DNA from: Nitrospina sp.
GTDB taxonomy: Bacteria; Nitrospinota; Nitrospinia; Nitrospinales; VA-1
Reading direction: 5' to 3'
Assembly (NCBI GenBank): GCA_018647025.1
Contig: JABGTQ010000269.1
Coordinates: 1 to 20,616, forward strand
Length of the DNA: 20,616 nucleotides
The position numbers were made by a program, and so were the translations under genes. Of this stretch, positions 8,163-16,006 are shown piece after piece; position 1 is the stretch's first letter; the number at the start of each line of letters is the position of its first letter. A model generated the notes under the pieces. It saw only the letters and a list, made by a program, of their open reading frames with translations, had not been told where the DNA came from and searched no databases.

Positions 8163-10217
8163 ATGCAAAACCTTTGGAACGAATCTGAATCCAGAGCAAC
8201 GATAGAACAATATAAAGATGTGTCAGAAGATATAGCATTGCGAGTATATACTTCAAGACTTATAGGTGCTGACCCTAGCCTAGTCCTTCATGGCGGTGGA
8301 AATACTTCTGTAAAGTCTATTACCACAAATGCTCTTGGGGAAGAGGTTAATGTTCTTTACGTTAAAGGAAGTGGATGGGATCTAGACACATTGGAACCAC
8401 CTGGTCTTCCTGGAGTACAACTGGATCATCTGATAAAACTTAGAACGTTGGATTATCTTAGTGATGAGGATATGGTTAACGAGCAAAGAACCCACCTACT
8501 CGATGCCTCGTCCCCTAATCCATCGGTTGAAACGTTATTACACGCTTTTTTACCTCATAAATTTATAGACCATTCTCACGCAGATACCATTTTAGTGCTT
8601 GCCAACCAACCCAATGCCAAGTCAATTTGTGAAAGTATTTATGGAGAAACAATGGGAATTGTTTCTTATATCATGCCAGGATTTGACTTGGCTAAAGCAG
8701 CCGCTGAAGTTTATGAAAAAAATCCTAATGTCAAAGGCTTGGTGCTGATTAATCATGGACTGTTCACGTTTGGAAATACAGCAAGAGAAAGTTACGACCG
8801 CCACATAGAGGCAATACAGCAAGCAGAAGATTTTATCGCCAGTCATAGTGAAAAAAAGTTATCCCCGGTCAATAAAAAAATTACTAGTGGCGAAGGGGTA
8901 CTTGCATCTATTGGTCCCTGTTTACGTGGATTATTCTCTGAAGAAACAGGCCAAAATTGGTTGCTCCACTACAGAGAAGATCCCGTTGCTTGTGCTTTTG
9001 CATCAAGTCGAGAGTGTAAAGACTGGTCACAAATTGGGACGGCAACACCAGATCATGTAATCCGCACCAAACAAAAACCACTTTTATTAGACCCCAAACA
9101 TTTGGACGACCCAGAAAAATTACGGAAAGAAATTTCTAATGCCCTTGAAAAGTATAAAAATGATTACCATAAATATTTTAAAACTAATCTTCAAAGCAAA
9201 GGAGTAGACAAAAAAGAACTAGATCCTTTACCTCGAATTATATTAGTTGCAGGTCTTGGATTAGTCACTATTGGGAAGTCGGTCAAAGAAACAGAGATCG
9301 CTGCCGATATTTACCAACATACAATCGACATTATCAAAAAATCATTTAACATCGGTCAATTCACACCACTTAAAGATAACGATCTGTTTGATATGGAGTA
9401 CTGGTCTTTGGAGCAAGCAAAGCTAGGGAAAAAATCCCCTACTGTGGCGCAAGGTAAAATCGTTTATATCACTGGAGCAGCATCGGGGATTGGCCTAGCA
9501 ACTGCAAAATTGTTTGCAGAAAATGGTGCTACCCTTTTTCTGATTGATCTAGATAAGGACACCTTGACCCGCGAAGTGGAAAAACTACGCAAACAATTTA
9601 AAATTGGAATCGCCTTTCAGGTAGTGGACGTTACAGTGGAAAAAGAAGTGAAAAAGTCTTTTGAGTATCTAACAAAAGTATTTGGTGGACTGGATATCTT
9701 AATATCCAACGCTGGTAATGCAATCAGAGGGAAAATAGGTGAGGTGGATTCTGCAGTTTTACGAAAAAGCTTTGAGCTGAATTTTTTCTCTCACCAGACT
9801 TTGGCATCTCAGGCAGTTCAACTCTTCCAGAAACAGAAAACAGGTGGTGTGTTGATGTTCAATGCATCCAAGGCGGCATTCAACCCTGGAAAGGGTTTTG
9901 GCCCTTATGCCCTTCCAAAAGCAGGAGTAATTGCCTTAATGAAACAATACGCGGTTGATTACGGGAAAGATGGTATTCGTTCGAACGCGGTCAATGCAGA
10001 TCGTATCCGCACCAATCTTTTCACCAAGGAAATGGTCGCCGAACGGTCGACTGCCCGTGGTTTGACCCCTGACGAATATTTCAAGAGCAACCTTCTTGAA
10101 ACAGAAGTATTTGATACAGACGTTGCCAAAGGATTTTTTGATACCGCACTAGCTGAAAAAACAACAGGTAGTGTCGTTATTGTTGATGGCGGAAATATCG
10201 CTGCAAGTCCTCGTTAA
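8163..10217 (+). CDS. Bifunctional class II aldolase / short-chain dehydrogenase (rhamnulose-phosphate aldolase/alcohol dehydrogenase type)
   Basis: A 684-residue fusion protein. The N-terminal part (about 15-400) is a class II aldolase of the RhaD/FucA type. It shows G-G-G-N-T-S-V-K near 44-51, zinc-type histidines H137 and H139 in D-H-S-H-A-D, and H198 in I-N-H-G-L. The C-terminal part (about 430-684) is an NAD(P)-dependent short-chain dehydrogenase with the cofactor motif T-G-A-A-S-G-I-G (437-444), N-A-G (516-518) and catalytic Ser569, Tyr582 and Lys586 (Y-x-x-x-K). In characterised relatives the aldolase cleaves a ketose 1-phosphate such as rhamnulose 1-phosphate to DHAP and lactaldehyde, and the dehydrogenase oxidises the aldehyde. 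No rhamnose kinase, isomerase or transporter is adjacent, so the true sugar is uncertain. It has its own promoter, divergent from purS, and a GAGG ribosome site. Confidence 0.9.
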   Translation: MQNLWNESESRATIEQYKDVSEDIALRVYTSRLIGADPSLVLHGGGNTSVKSITTNALGEEVNVLYVKGSGWDLDTLEPPGLPGVQLDHLIKLRTLDYLSDEDMVNEQRTHLLDASSPNPSVETLLHAFLPHKFIDHSHADTILVLANQPNAKSICESIYGETMGIVSYIMPGFDLAKAAAEVYEKNPNVKGLVLINHGLFTFGNTARESYDRHIEAIQQAEDFIASHSEKKLSPVNKKITSGEGVLASIGPCLRGLFSEETGQNWLLHYREDPVACAFASSRECKDWSQIGTATPDHVIRTKQKPLLLDPKHLDDPEKLRKEISNALEKYKNDYHKYFKTNLQSKGVDKKELDPLPRIILVAGLGLVTIGKSVKETEIAADIYQHTIDIIKKSFNIGQFTPLKDNDLFDMEYWSLEQAKLGKKSPTVAQGKIVYITGAASGIGLATAKLFAENGATLFLIDLDKDTLTREVEKLRKQFKIGIAFQVVDVTVEKEVKKSFEYLTKVFGGLDILISNAGNAIRGKIGEVDSAVLRKSFELNFFSHQTLASQAVQLFQKQKTGGVLMFNASKAAFNPGKGFGPYALPKAGVIALMKQYAVDYGKDGIRSNAVNADRIRTNLFTKEMVAERSTARGLTPDEYFKSNLLETEVFDTDVAKGFFDTALAEKTTGSVVIVDGGNIAASPR

Positions 10218-10246
10218 ATCCCAGTTTAAAAAATTTAATTTAACAG

Positions 10247-12979
10247 TTATAGCTCCCATCCCTTATCAGTACAGTGCTTCAATACACAGGGCAATACTGT
10301 AATACTGGCCAGAAGGCAACAACCAACACCCAAAGTTAAAATAAGTCCTAAGCTATAAATCCCTTGATAGTCGGCTACCATGAGACTGCCAAAGCCAATC
10401 ATAGTTGTAAGCGAACTGAGGACCACACCTCGTCCTGTACTTTTCGATAAAATATTTATACTTTTATCTGTTTCCTCTCTATAGCGATGAACTATATGGA
10501 TCCCATTAACAACCCCAACACCAATGATCAACGGCAAGATAACTAAGTTAGCAAGATTAAATGCAATTCCCAGTAATCCCATGATTCCAACTGTCCATAT
10601 CGATCCTACTACAACCGGAAGTAATACGATTAAAGTAGTACGAACATTACCGAAGGATATAAGAATATAGATGAAGATAGCAACCAGCGCGTATAGCCCC
10701 CCTTGAACATATCCATCTCTCATCAAACGGGTTGATTCAAACATATGTATCGCATTTCCTGTAGCACTAGGATCGACTTGCCGCAACTGTCTTAGAAACT
10801 CCTCTCTCTGGTCAATATTCCAAACATCAACACTTGGGTACACAGTTATTAAATATACCCCGTTTTGACTAACATATCTTTTCCGCAAACTTTTGGGTAT
10901 TTCAGCAACACTAACAGGAGAGACATCAATATTCATCTTCAGGTCGGCAACCTTATCTCTATAGTCAGCAAAAAGATATTCTGAAAATTTATTCAGTCTT
11001 TTTTCTGTAATCTCCACAGATTGCTCTTCGCTCACATCCAGAAAAACCTGTGAAAGTTTTCTCGCCTCAACAACCTCTCCCTTATCATCTTTACCTTGAA
11101 GCTTAAAACGAATTTTTTTCATTGTTTTTATTAAACTTGGTTGCGAAACCTGAGGAACCTCAGCTTTAACTGTTAAGTCTCTCAAAAATGGTCTTAATTC
11201 TTTAATATATTCAATCTTTTCCTTTTGATTTTCTGGTAAGAGAGAAACTATACTCTCGACATTTCCAACGGCTGAAAGTTTTTCCAACGCGTGATGTTTC
11301 TTGATAGTTTCCTCTAAAGAATCAGTAAGTAGCGCAACTGACCAAGCGGAACGACCTGCCTGTTCTATCACTTTCATTTCATACTTAACGGCCTCAGTCC
11401 CATGAGCCTGTAAATTGAGAAGATTGTAATCAAATTTTACGGCTCTTAATGAAAAAAGAGATAAAACGATTAAAAACATGGCAACAAAAATAACTAAACG
11501 ATGACTTTTAAAACACAATTCCAGCCATGAGGCTCGATATTCAAACCGCTCTTGCGCATACTTAGGTTTTCGTATTTTTTCTTCTAGGCTGATAAAAGCA
11601 GGTAAAACAAGGATCATCGAGATCATGCAAAAGAAAATTCCCCCGCTAGATATTTTTCCCAATTCAACGATACCGATAAAATCAGTAAAAACCATGCCAC
11701 CGAACGCCAGAGCAGTCGTCACTGCGCCTGCAAAATTACCACGACCGGTACCTTGAACCGTTTTTTGTAATGCATTAAGAGCATTACTTCCTGACATCCT
11801 TTCTTCTTTGTATCGCTCCAAAATATGAATTCCAAAATCGATACCCAAGCCGATCAGAATGGTTGTAAACACTATGGTTAAAATATTTAGGTGACCCACC
11901 ACAAGCGTGGCCCATCCAACCGACCAGCATAATGCGATGACAAGTGATAATACAGCGAAGAGTGGTTTGATCACTCCACGGTAAGTGATAATAAACAGTA
12001 ATGTCACTCCAAAAAGTGCAATTTGCGAAGCATTTCGAACGTCTACCTGTGTTATAGCCATTTCATCTGCGGCAATAACATCTTCACCTGTTAGACCTAC
12101 TTCAATTTCTGGGAACCCAGTGTGCGTTTTTTTAATTAATTTACGAAGTAAGTTAATAGAGTTGAGGGTCGACCTATCTTCTTTATTATTTTCATTATGA
12201 GCCAAAAGGATGAACATTAACCTTTCATTCGCTGAAACTAAATACCCCTCCTCGTTTAAAGATTTTTTATCGCCCGTCAAAAAAGAAATCCAAGGTGAGC
12301 GGTAGGACTCCTTTCCTTGCAAATACAAAAGCATTTGTTTTTCAAGTGCGATTAAGAAACTTAGATCGCCTGTTTCGTCTTTATCCCTTTGGCTATATTC
12401 ATTTTCTAGAAATCCCGTTAAAATCGAACTCACCATTCCCGTGCTAATTTCAGCATTAATACTTTCCATGAGTTCGTTAAGACCGGGAGATCTATTTATT
12501 TTTCTAAGAAAATTTTCGTGTGAATTAATTTTAATTACAAGGTCGGCAAGCTCACTCTTCTTAAGGTAAAGAAGACCTTTTTCCCTAAAATATTCTGTGT
12601 CCACTTTATGAAACACTGTCGAAAAACTCTGCGAATGAAGCTTTATTTTAGCAACTAAAAAGTCTGAGAACTCCTTCATTCTTTCAGGGTCTTGACCTGA
12701 AACTACTACCATCATTCCATCAAAATCTTCAAACTCTTGACGATACTTCTCGTAAGCTTCTACGTAATCGAGATTATTTGCGACTAGGTCGCCTCGATCA
12801 TTCTTAAAAGAAAGTTTTTCTACTGCAAACCAAACCGATAAACTTGCTGTCAATAAAGAAGCTATAATTACAACGATGGAATGCGTATAGGCGAGTCGTT
12901 CAATATTTAGAAAAAAACGGTCTATAATACTTAATTTTTCTGATAATTCTCCATTATCCTCGTTAAATGGTGTGTTCAT
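10247..12979 (-). CDS. MMPL/RND superfamily transporter (HpnN-like)
   Basis: A 910-residue MMPL/RND permease with the classic duplicated layout. TM1 is at about 34-53, a large periplasmic loop runs 54-316, and TM2-6 lie at about 317-463. TM7 is at 492-511, a second loop runs 512-759, and TM8-12 lie at about 760-899. The halves are visibly homologous: G-L-G-I-D-F-G-I-H-I-L-E-R-Y-K-E-E in TM4 matches G-V-G-V-V-N-G-I-H-I-V-H-R-Y-R-E-E in TM10. Family members export lipids or hydrophobic compounds; HpnN moves hopanoids to the outer membrane. No hopanoid gene is nearby, so the cargo is unknown. The Asp of TM4 (D381) has Val in the matching TM10 position. The ATG at 12979 has only a weak AGAGA site upstream. 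It follows the PagL-like gene on the same strand after a 194-base gap and converges on the aldolase fusion, 29 bases away. Confidence 0.87.
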   Translation of the reverse strand: MNTPFNEDNGELSEKLSIIDRFFLNIERLAYTHSIVVIIASLLTASLSVWFAVEKLSFKNDRGDLVANNLDYVEAYEKYRQEFEDFDGMMVVVSGQDPERMKEFSDFLVAKIKLHSQSFSTVFHKVDTEYFREKGLLYLKKSELADLVIKINSHENFLRKINRSPGLNELMESINAEISTGMVSSILTGFLENEYSQRDKDETGDLSFLIALEKQMLLYLQGKESYRSPWISFLTGDKKSLNEEGYLVSANERLMFILLAHNENNKEDRSTLNSINLLRKLIKKTHTGFPEIEVGLTGEDVIAADEMAITQVDVRNASQIALFGVTLLFIITYRGVIKPLFAVLSLVIALCWSVGWATLVVGHLNILTIVFTTILIGLGIDFGIHILERYKEERMSGSNALNALQKTVQGTGRGNFAGAVTTALAFGGMVFTDFIGIVELGKISSGGIFFCMISMILVLPAFISLEEKIRKPKYAQERFEYRASWLELCFKSHRLVIFVAMFLIVLSLFSLRAVKFDYNLLNLQAHGTEAVKYEMKVIEQAGRSAWSVALLTDSLEETIKKHHALEKLSAVGNVESIVSLLPENQKEKIEYIKELRPFLRDLTVKAEVPQVSQPSLIKTMKKIRFKLQGKDDKGEVVEARKLSQVFLDVSEEQSVEITEKRLNKFSEYLFADYRDKVADLKMNIDVSPVSVAEIPKSLRKRYVSQNGVYLITVYPSVDVWNIDQREEFLRQLRQVDPSATGNAIHMFESTRLMRDGYVQGGLYALVAIFIYILISFGNVRTTLIVLLPVVVGSIWTVGIMGLLGIAFNLANLVILPLIIGVGVVNGIHIVHRYREETDKSINILSKSTGRGVVLSSLTTMIGFGSLMVADYQGIYSLGLILTLGVGCCLLASITVLPCVLKHCTDKGWEL

Positions 12980-13083
12980 ATTTGATCTCTATAGCAAGAA
13001 AAAACTTGTAGTTGATTCGTTTCTAAAAAAATACGATAAAACTAAACCGAGTATAGTCTTAATAATTATGTAGGAAGGGGGAA

Positions 13084-13143
13084 ATGCTCAGAAAAGATGC
13101 TGAAGAAAAACATAACCTGCGGCTGAAAGTTTGCAGCCCTTAG
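13084..13143 (+). CDS. Possible 19-codon small ORF with strong ribosome site
   Basis: An ATG at 13084 is preceded by AGGAAGGGGG at a normal distance, the strongest Shine-Dalgarno-like sequence I saw in the window. It opens a frame of 19 codons (M-L-R-K-D-A-E-E-K-H-N-L-R-L-K-V-C-S-P) ending at TAG. It runs on the plus strand in the gap between two minus-strand genes and no plus-strand gene follows closely. There is no clear promoter. It may be a real small protein or a chance arrangement. Confidence 0.2.
   Translation: MLRKDAEEKHNLRLKVCSP
13121..13138 (-). terminator. Weak hairpin downstream of the PagL-like gene
   Basis: GGCTG and CAGCC (5-bp arms, 8-base loop) lie 36-53 bases past the 3' end of the PagL-like gene. 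On the minus strand a T-run (GTTTTTC) follows about 11 bases after the stem, too far for a canonical intrinsic terminator. Confidence 0.22.
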
Positions 13144-13173
13144 GCCCAAAGCTAACATTAGAGAACCACAACA

Positions 13174-13779
13174 TCAAAAACGGAACCCTAAGGTAAAAAC
13201 ATGGGCATTGAGCCCGATATTAGGTTTTCGGAACCCCGCATTTGAAACATGAAAAAGTCGATAATTAAGAGAGTAGGTCCCTGATTTACGGAACAGCTCT
13301 ATCCCTGCCCCCGCATGAAGTAAAAACTGAAACTCAGAACCTAATTCATATTCAGCAGGGGTATCATCCCAGTCCTGCATAGAAAAGCCAGTGCCCAATA
13401 AAATATTGGGAGCCCACTTTCTTTGCGAATCAAGAAACTTATAATTTACCATTAGAGGAGAAAAACCTATAAGATACTCATGATCGCGATGGGTCAATAG
13501 CGCTAGACCCGCTTCAACATGCCAAAAAAGCGCACCCTGCAAAGGGGAATCTGGAGCAATGATCCCGGTTAGATTTTTTTGCCAGTTCGGAAATATAAAC
13601 GCAAAGCTGAGATCCGTTCTTTCTTTTCCTGGAGGTAAATTAAAAGTATGACCGAAGCCCAACTCCCCACCAAAAGAAGTATCGCCCTTAGCAAATCTAT
13701 CAGAAAAATTTTGGGCTCCAGCAAAAACAGGGTTCACGATAACTGCAGTAAAAATCCAAAAGAGAATAATTCTACGCAT
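13174..13779 (-). CDS. PagL-like lipid A 3-O-deacylase, outer-membrane beta-barrel
   Basis: A 201-residue PagL/acyloxyacyl-hydrolase family protein, expected to remove the 3-O acyl chain of lipid A in the outer membrane. Residues 1-20 form a signal peptide with cleavage after V-F-A. The rest shows alternating beta-strand character and ends in a C-terminal Phe, as outer-membrane barrels do. The signature near the C-terminus, F-H-V-S-N-A-G-F-R-K-P-N-I-G-L-N, contains catalytic His177 and Ser179. The position 12 residues after the Ser, Glu in the Pseudomonas aeruginosa enzyme, is Asn191 here. An AAGG ribosome site precedes the ATG at 13779. It is divergent from tatA and lies upstream of the MMPL transporter on the same strand, suggesting an envelope-lipid theme. 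Confidence 0.85.
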   Translation of the reverse strand: MRRIILFWIFTAVIVNPVFAGAQNFSDRFAKGDTSFGGELGFGHTFNLPPGKERTDLSFAFIFPNWQKNLTGIIAPDSPLQGALFWHVEAGLALLTHRDHEYLIGFSPLMVNYKFLDSQRKWAPNILLGTGFSMQDWDDTPAEYELGSEFQFLLHAGAGIELFRKSGTYSLNYRLFHVSNAGFRKPNIGLNAHVFTLGFRF

Positions 13780-13951
13780 AAAAACCTTTTAGGTTAAGCT
13801 TACTTATTGTTTTAATGTTAATTACTAAACCACATCGGAATATTAACACAAACGCATAAGGTTCTGTAACACATTTATTACAATTTGTTTTTACGAATAT
13901 TAAATGGTAAAGTTGGCTCTATAGTTAAGTAATTTAAGTAAACATTTACCA

Positions 13952-13964
13952 CCTTAATTTAAGG
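13952..13964 (+). promoter_or_regulatory. Palindrome containing the tatA ribosome site
   Basis: CCTTAA-T-TTAAGG is a perfect palindrome whose right arm supplies the AAGGA Shine-Dalgarno sequence of tatA (13961-13965). As RNA it could fold into a CCUU/AAGG stem that pairs the ribosome site. Only four base pairs would form around a 5-base loop, so the effect is speculative. Confidence 0.25.
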
Positions 13965-13974
13965 ACTTATCATT

Positions 13975-14253
13975 ATGATGGGCATTGGCTTTCCAGAATT
14001 GATGATTATTTTAGTTATAATAATGATTATCTTTGGCGCCGGAAAGCTTCCAGAGATTGGTAGCGCGTTTGGAAATAGTATTAAAAATTTTAAAAAATCT
14101 ATGAAAGATGCTGAAGAAATTCAAGAGGCAACAAACTTAGAAGACAGCGGAGATTCAAACAGTTCGCAAACAGATGATTTAAACGATTCGGAAACATCCG
14201 AAGGTGAAGCTAACAAAGATGCTGCACCATCTCAGGAAACTAAAGAAAACTAG
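13975..14253 (+). CDS. tatA: Sec-independent protein translocase subunit TatA/TatE
   Basis: The pore-forming component of the twin-arginine translocase, which exports folded proteins across the inner membrane. The 92-residue protein has the diagnostic order: a short N-terminal tail, one TM helix (about 7-20), the [10 protein letters not shown] hinge (20-29), an amphipathic helix (about 30-50, N-F-K-K-S-M-K-D) and a long acidic, disordered tail rich in Asp, Glu, Ser and Asn. Two ATGs are adjacent (13975 and 13978); the first has better spacing to AAGGA, the second gives the usual M-G-I-G-F-P start. No tatC or tatB is in the window. It is divergent from the PagL-like gene and is followed by 191 non-coding bases. 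Confidence 0.95.
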   Translation: MMGIGFPELMIILVIIMIIFGAGKLPEIGSAFGNSIKNFKKSMKDAEEIQEATNLEDSGDSNSSQTDDLNDSETSEGEANKDAAPSQETKEN

Positions 14254-14371
14254 ACATATTCTTTAATATCTACTCTGCCTAACCCCATTAAAACAGCAAT
14301 CCCTCTTTATAAGTATAGGCTCTATATTTTTTTAGATCTATTTTTATGCAAGTAACATTGACTTAAGATAG

Positions 14372-14408
14372 TTACACCACTAACTCTACAAAGGTGTAAA
14401 AATTTTTA
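14372..14408 (+). promoter_or_regulatory. Dyad and A/T-tract palindrome upstream of the ECF sigma gene
   Basis: A perfect inverted repeat TTACACC-N14-GGTGTAA (14372-14378 and 14393-14399) is fused to a second palindrome, TAAAAATTTTTA (14397-14408). A TATAAA box follows at 14417-14422, about 22 bases before the sigma gene ATG. The dyad could be a regulator site for the sigma operon. Alternatively, the hairpin plus T-run could be the terminator of tatA. I cannot decide between these from the sequence. Confidence 0.4.
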
Positions 14409-14444
14409 CTAGTTACTATAAAACTTGAGTACTGATAACCGAGT

Positions 14445-15074
14445 ATGGAATTTCCTGACCCCACTAAAGGCACTTTAACCGAAGAACAACTTGTTAAAGA
14501 TTTGCAGGCAGGCGAAATGGGATCTTTCGAGCAACTAGCTAATCTTTATCAAAAAAAAATTTATACCTTAAGCTTTAACTTGACTCGTAATATATCAGAT
14601 TCACAAGATGTCACTCAGGAAGTATTATTAATTCTTTTCAGAAAGGGGCATACTTTCCAAGGAAAGTCTGCTTTCTCTAGCTGGGTGTATCGAATCACCA
14701 TAAACGCTTCCTATATGAAACTTCGATCTAGAAAAAAGGAACCGAAAGTTTCAATCGAAGATGTACTCCCGGCGTTCAATCAGGGGGGCTTCCAATACGA
14801 AAAAATACAAGACTGGTCTGAAAACACCGAGTCTCTTCTTTTTGGTAATGAAACACGAAACATTATTCAAAAAGCGGTTGATTTATTACCAGACAAAGAA
14901 AAAGTTGTTTTTATACTCAGAGATGTAGAAGGCCTATCGTCGAACAAAGTCGGCAATATTTTAGAAATAAGTATACCTGCGGTAAAATCTAGATTACACA
15001 GAGCACGATTATTTTTAAGAAAAAAATTGTCAAATTATTTTTGGGAATATAAAGCTCGTAAGGAGAGGAAATGA
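14445..15074 (+). CDS. ECF-type RNA polymerase sigma factor (sigma-70 family)
   Basis: A 209-residue extracytoplasmic-function sigma factor, which directs RNA polymerase to a stress-response promoter set. Region 2 (about 22-97) contains the D-x-x-D-V-T-Q-E-V-x-L helix that binds core and the F-x-S-W-V-Y-R-I-T-I-N -10 recognition segment. Region 4 (about 140-195) contains L-P-D-K-E-K-V-V-F-I-L-R-D-V-E-G-L-S followed by the I-P-A-V-K-S-R-L-H-R-A-R -35 recognition helix. There is no region 1 or 3. No clear ribosome site precedes the ATG. Its stop overlaps the anti-sigma ATG in ATGA (15071-15074), so the pair is translationally coupled. The target regulon is unknown; no copy of a likely autoregulatory promoter could be proved. 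Confidence 0.93.
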   Translation: MEFPDPTKGTLTEEQLVKDLQAGEMGSFEQLANLYQKKIYTLSFNLTRNISDSQDVTQEVLLILFRKGHTFQGKSAFSSWVYRITINASYMKLRSRKKEPKVSIEDVLPAFNQGGFQYEKIQDWSENTESLLFGNETRNIIQKAVDLLPDKEKVVFILRDVEGLSSNKVGNILEISIPAVKSRLHRARLFLRKKLSNYFWEYKARKERK

Positions 15075-15313
15075 TTTGTTGTAAAGAATGCATAGAACTA
15101 TTGTACAGTTATCTTGAGGGAGAACTTAGCGCAGAAAACGAAACTGCTCTTGAAGACCATTTTGCAGACTGTCCACCATGCATTGCTTTTGTCAACACCT
15201 ATAGATCTACCACGCTACTGTGTAAAAATACCTTAAAAACTAACGATATTCCAGATACAGTTAAGATTAAATTGAAAGAGTTTGTCGATAAAAACAAACC
15301 TGATGTTTTATAG
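15071..15313 (+). CDS. Zinc-finger (zf-HC2/ZAS) anti-sigma factor, apparently soluble
   Basis: An 80-residue protein matching the ZAS anti-sigma domain. The ligand pattern is Cys4, then His30-x3-Cys34-x2-Cys37 (H-F-A-D-C-P-P-C), with the family-typical L-L-x-x-Y-L-E-G-E-L helix (10-19). It would hold the upstream sigma factor inactive until a signal releases it. No membrane segment is present, unlike many ZAS proteins, so it is expected to be cytoplasmic, as RsrA and ChrR are. Extra cysteines at 3, 7 and 51 make a thiol-redox or metal signal plausible, but this is inference. Position and ATGA overlap with the sigma gene support the pairing. A GGAG ribosome site (AAGGAGAGGAA) precedes the ATG. 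Confidence 0.85.
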   Translation: MICCKECIELLYSYLEGELSAENETALEDHFADCPPCIAFVNTYRSTTLLCKNTLKTNDIPDTVKIKLKEFVDKNKPDVL

Positions 15314-15362
15314 ATCCAAACGTGATGTGCTACCGACTAATCAGGTCTTATTCAAACGGTCA

Positions 15363-15390
15363 TTGACAAATCTAGCAGTTTAATTATATT
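15363..15390 (+). promoter_or_regulatory. Promoter for the DUF151 gene
   Basis: A perfect -35 TTGACA (15363-15368) and a TATATT -10 (15385-15390) are 16 bases apart. Transcription would start near 15397, leaving a leader of about 73 bases before the ATG at 15470. This separates the DUF151 gene from the sigma/anti-sigma pair. Confidence 0.55.
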
Positions 15391-15469
15391 CTCAATATTG
15401 ATTCCTTCAATTTAGGTTGCAACATATCTTTAACAAATTAAATTAGACATTTTTTTCAAGGCATCCAAC

Positions 15470-15958
15470 ATGGTTGAAATGAAAGTAGAGGGACTCACTC
15501 TTGATCCCTTAACAAATATGCCAATTATAATTCTCAAGGATATTTTAAACGATAAAGCCTTGCCTATTTGGGTTGGCTATTTTGAAGCAAATGCAATCGC
15601 GTTGGAGATTCAGGGAATAAATACCCCGCGTCCTATGACACACGATCTTCTCAATAGTATGATCTCTTCTCTTCACGCAGAGGTCAAACAAGTCACAATA
15701 AATGACCTCAAAGATAATACTTTTTTTGCTATGATTTCTGTTGTGCAAAATGGAACCGATATGACTATTGATGCTCGACCCAGCGATGCTATTGCTTTAG
15801 CCTTAAGAACCAAATCTCCAATTTTTGTTGAAGAAAAAGTAATTGAAGCCGCAAAAAAACTAGACCTCCCTGACCCAAACAAAATACAGAATGATGAAAA
15901 AAAACAATGGGAAGACTGGATTACAGGCATAAAACCGCAGGACTTTGGAAAACTTTAA
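15470..15958 (+). CDS. Bifunctional nuclease (BFN/DUF151) family protein
   Basis: A 162-residue protein of the BFN/DUF151 family; a plant member has been reported to act as both DNase and RNase, and the bacterial role is not established. The family signatures are clear: L-P-I-W-V-G-Y-F-E-A-N-A-I-A-L near 31-45, R-P-M-T-H-D-L-L (54-61) and D-A-R-P-S-D-A-I-A-L-A-L-R (101-113). The protein is soluble, with a charged C-terminal tail. An AAGG ribosome site stands about 9 bases before the ATG. The next gene, NAD kinase, follows after 120 bases containing two TATAAT boxes. Confidence 0.9.
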   Translation: MVEMKVEGLTLDPLTNMPIIILKDILNDKALPIWVGYFEANAIALEIQGINTPRPMTHDLLNSMISSLHAEVKQVTINDLKDNTFFAMISVVQNGTDMTIDARPSDAIALALRTKSPIFVEEKVIEAAKKLDLPDPNKIQNDEKKQWEDWITGIKPQDFGKL

Positions 15959-16006
15959 GTACTCTTCCTCGCAAATCACTGTTTTTCTCCCCTAAAGGCA
16001 TCGCTC

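Noticed and set aside
10218..10246. A/T inverted repeat between the convergent aldolase fusion and transporter genes.
   Set aside because: The arms (GTTTAAA and TTTAAC) match imperfectly with almost no G-C pairs; too weak to call a terminator.
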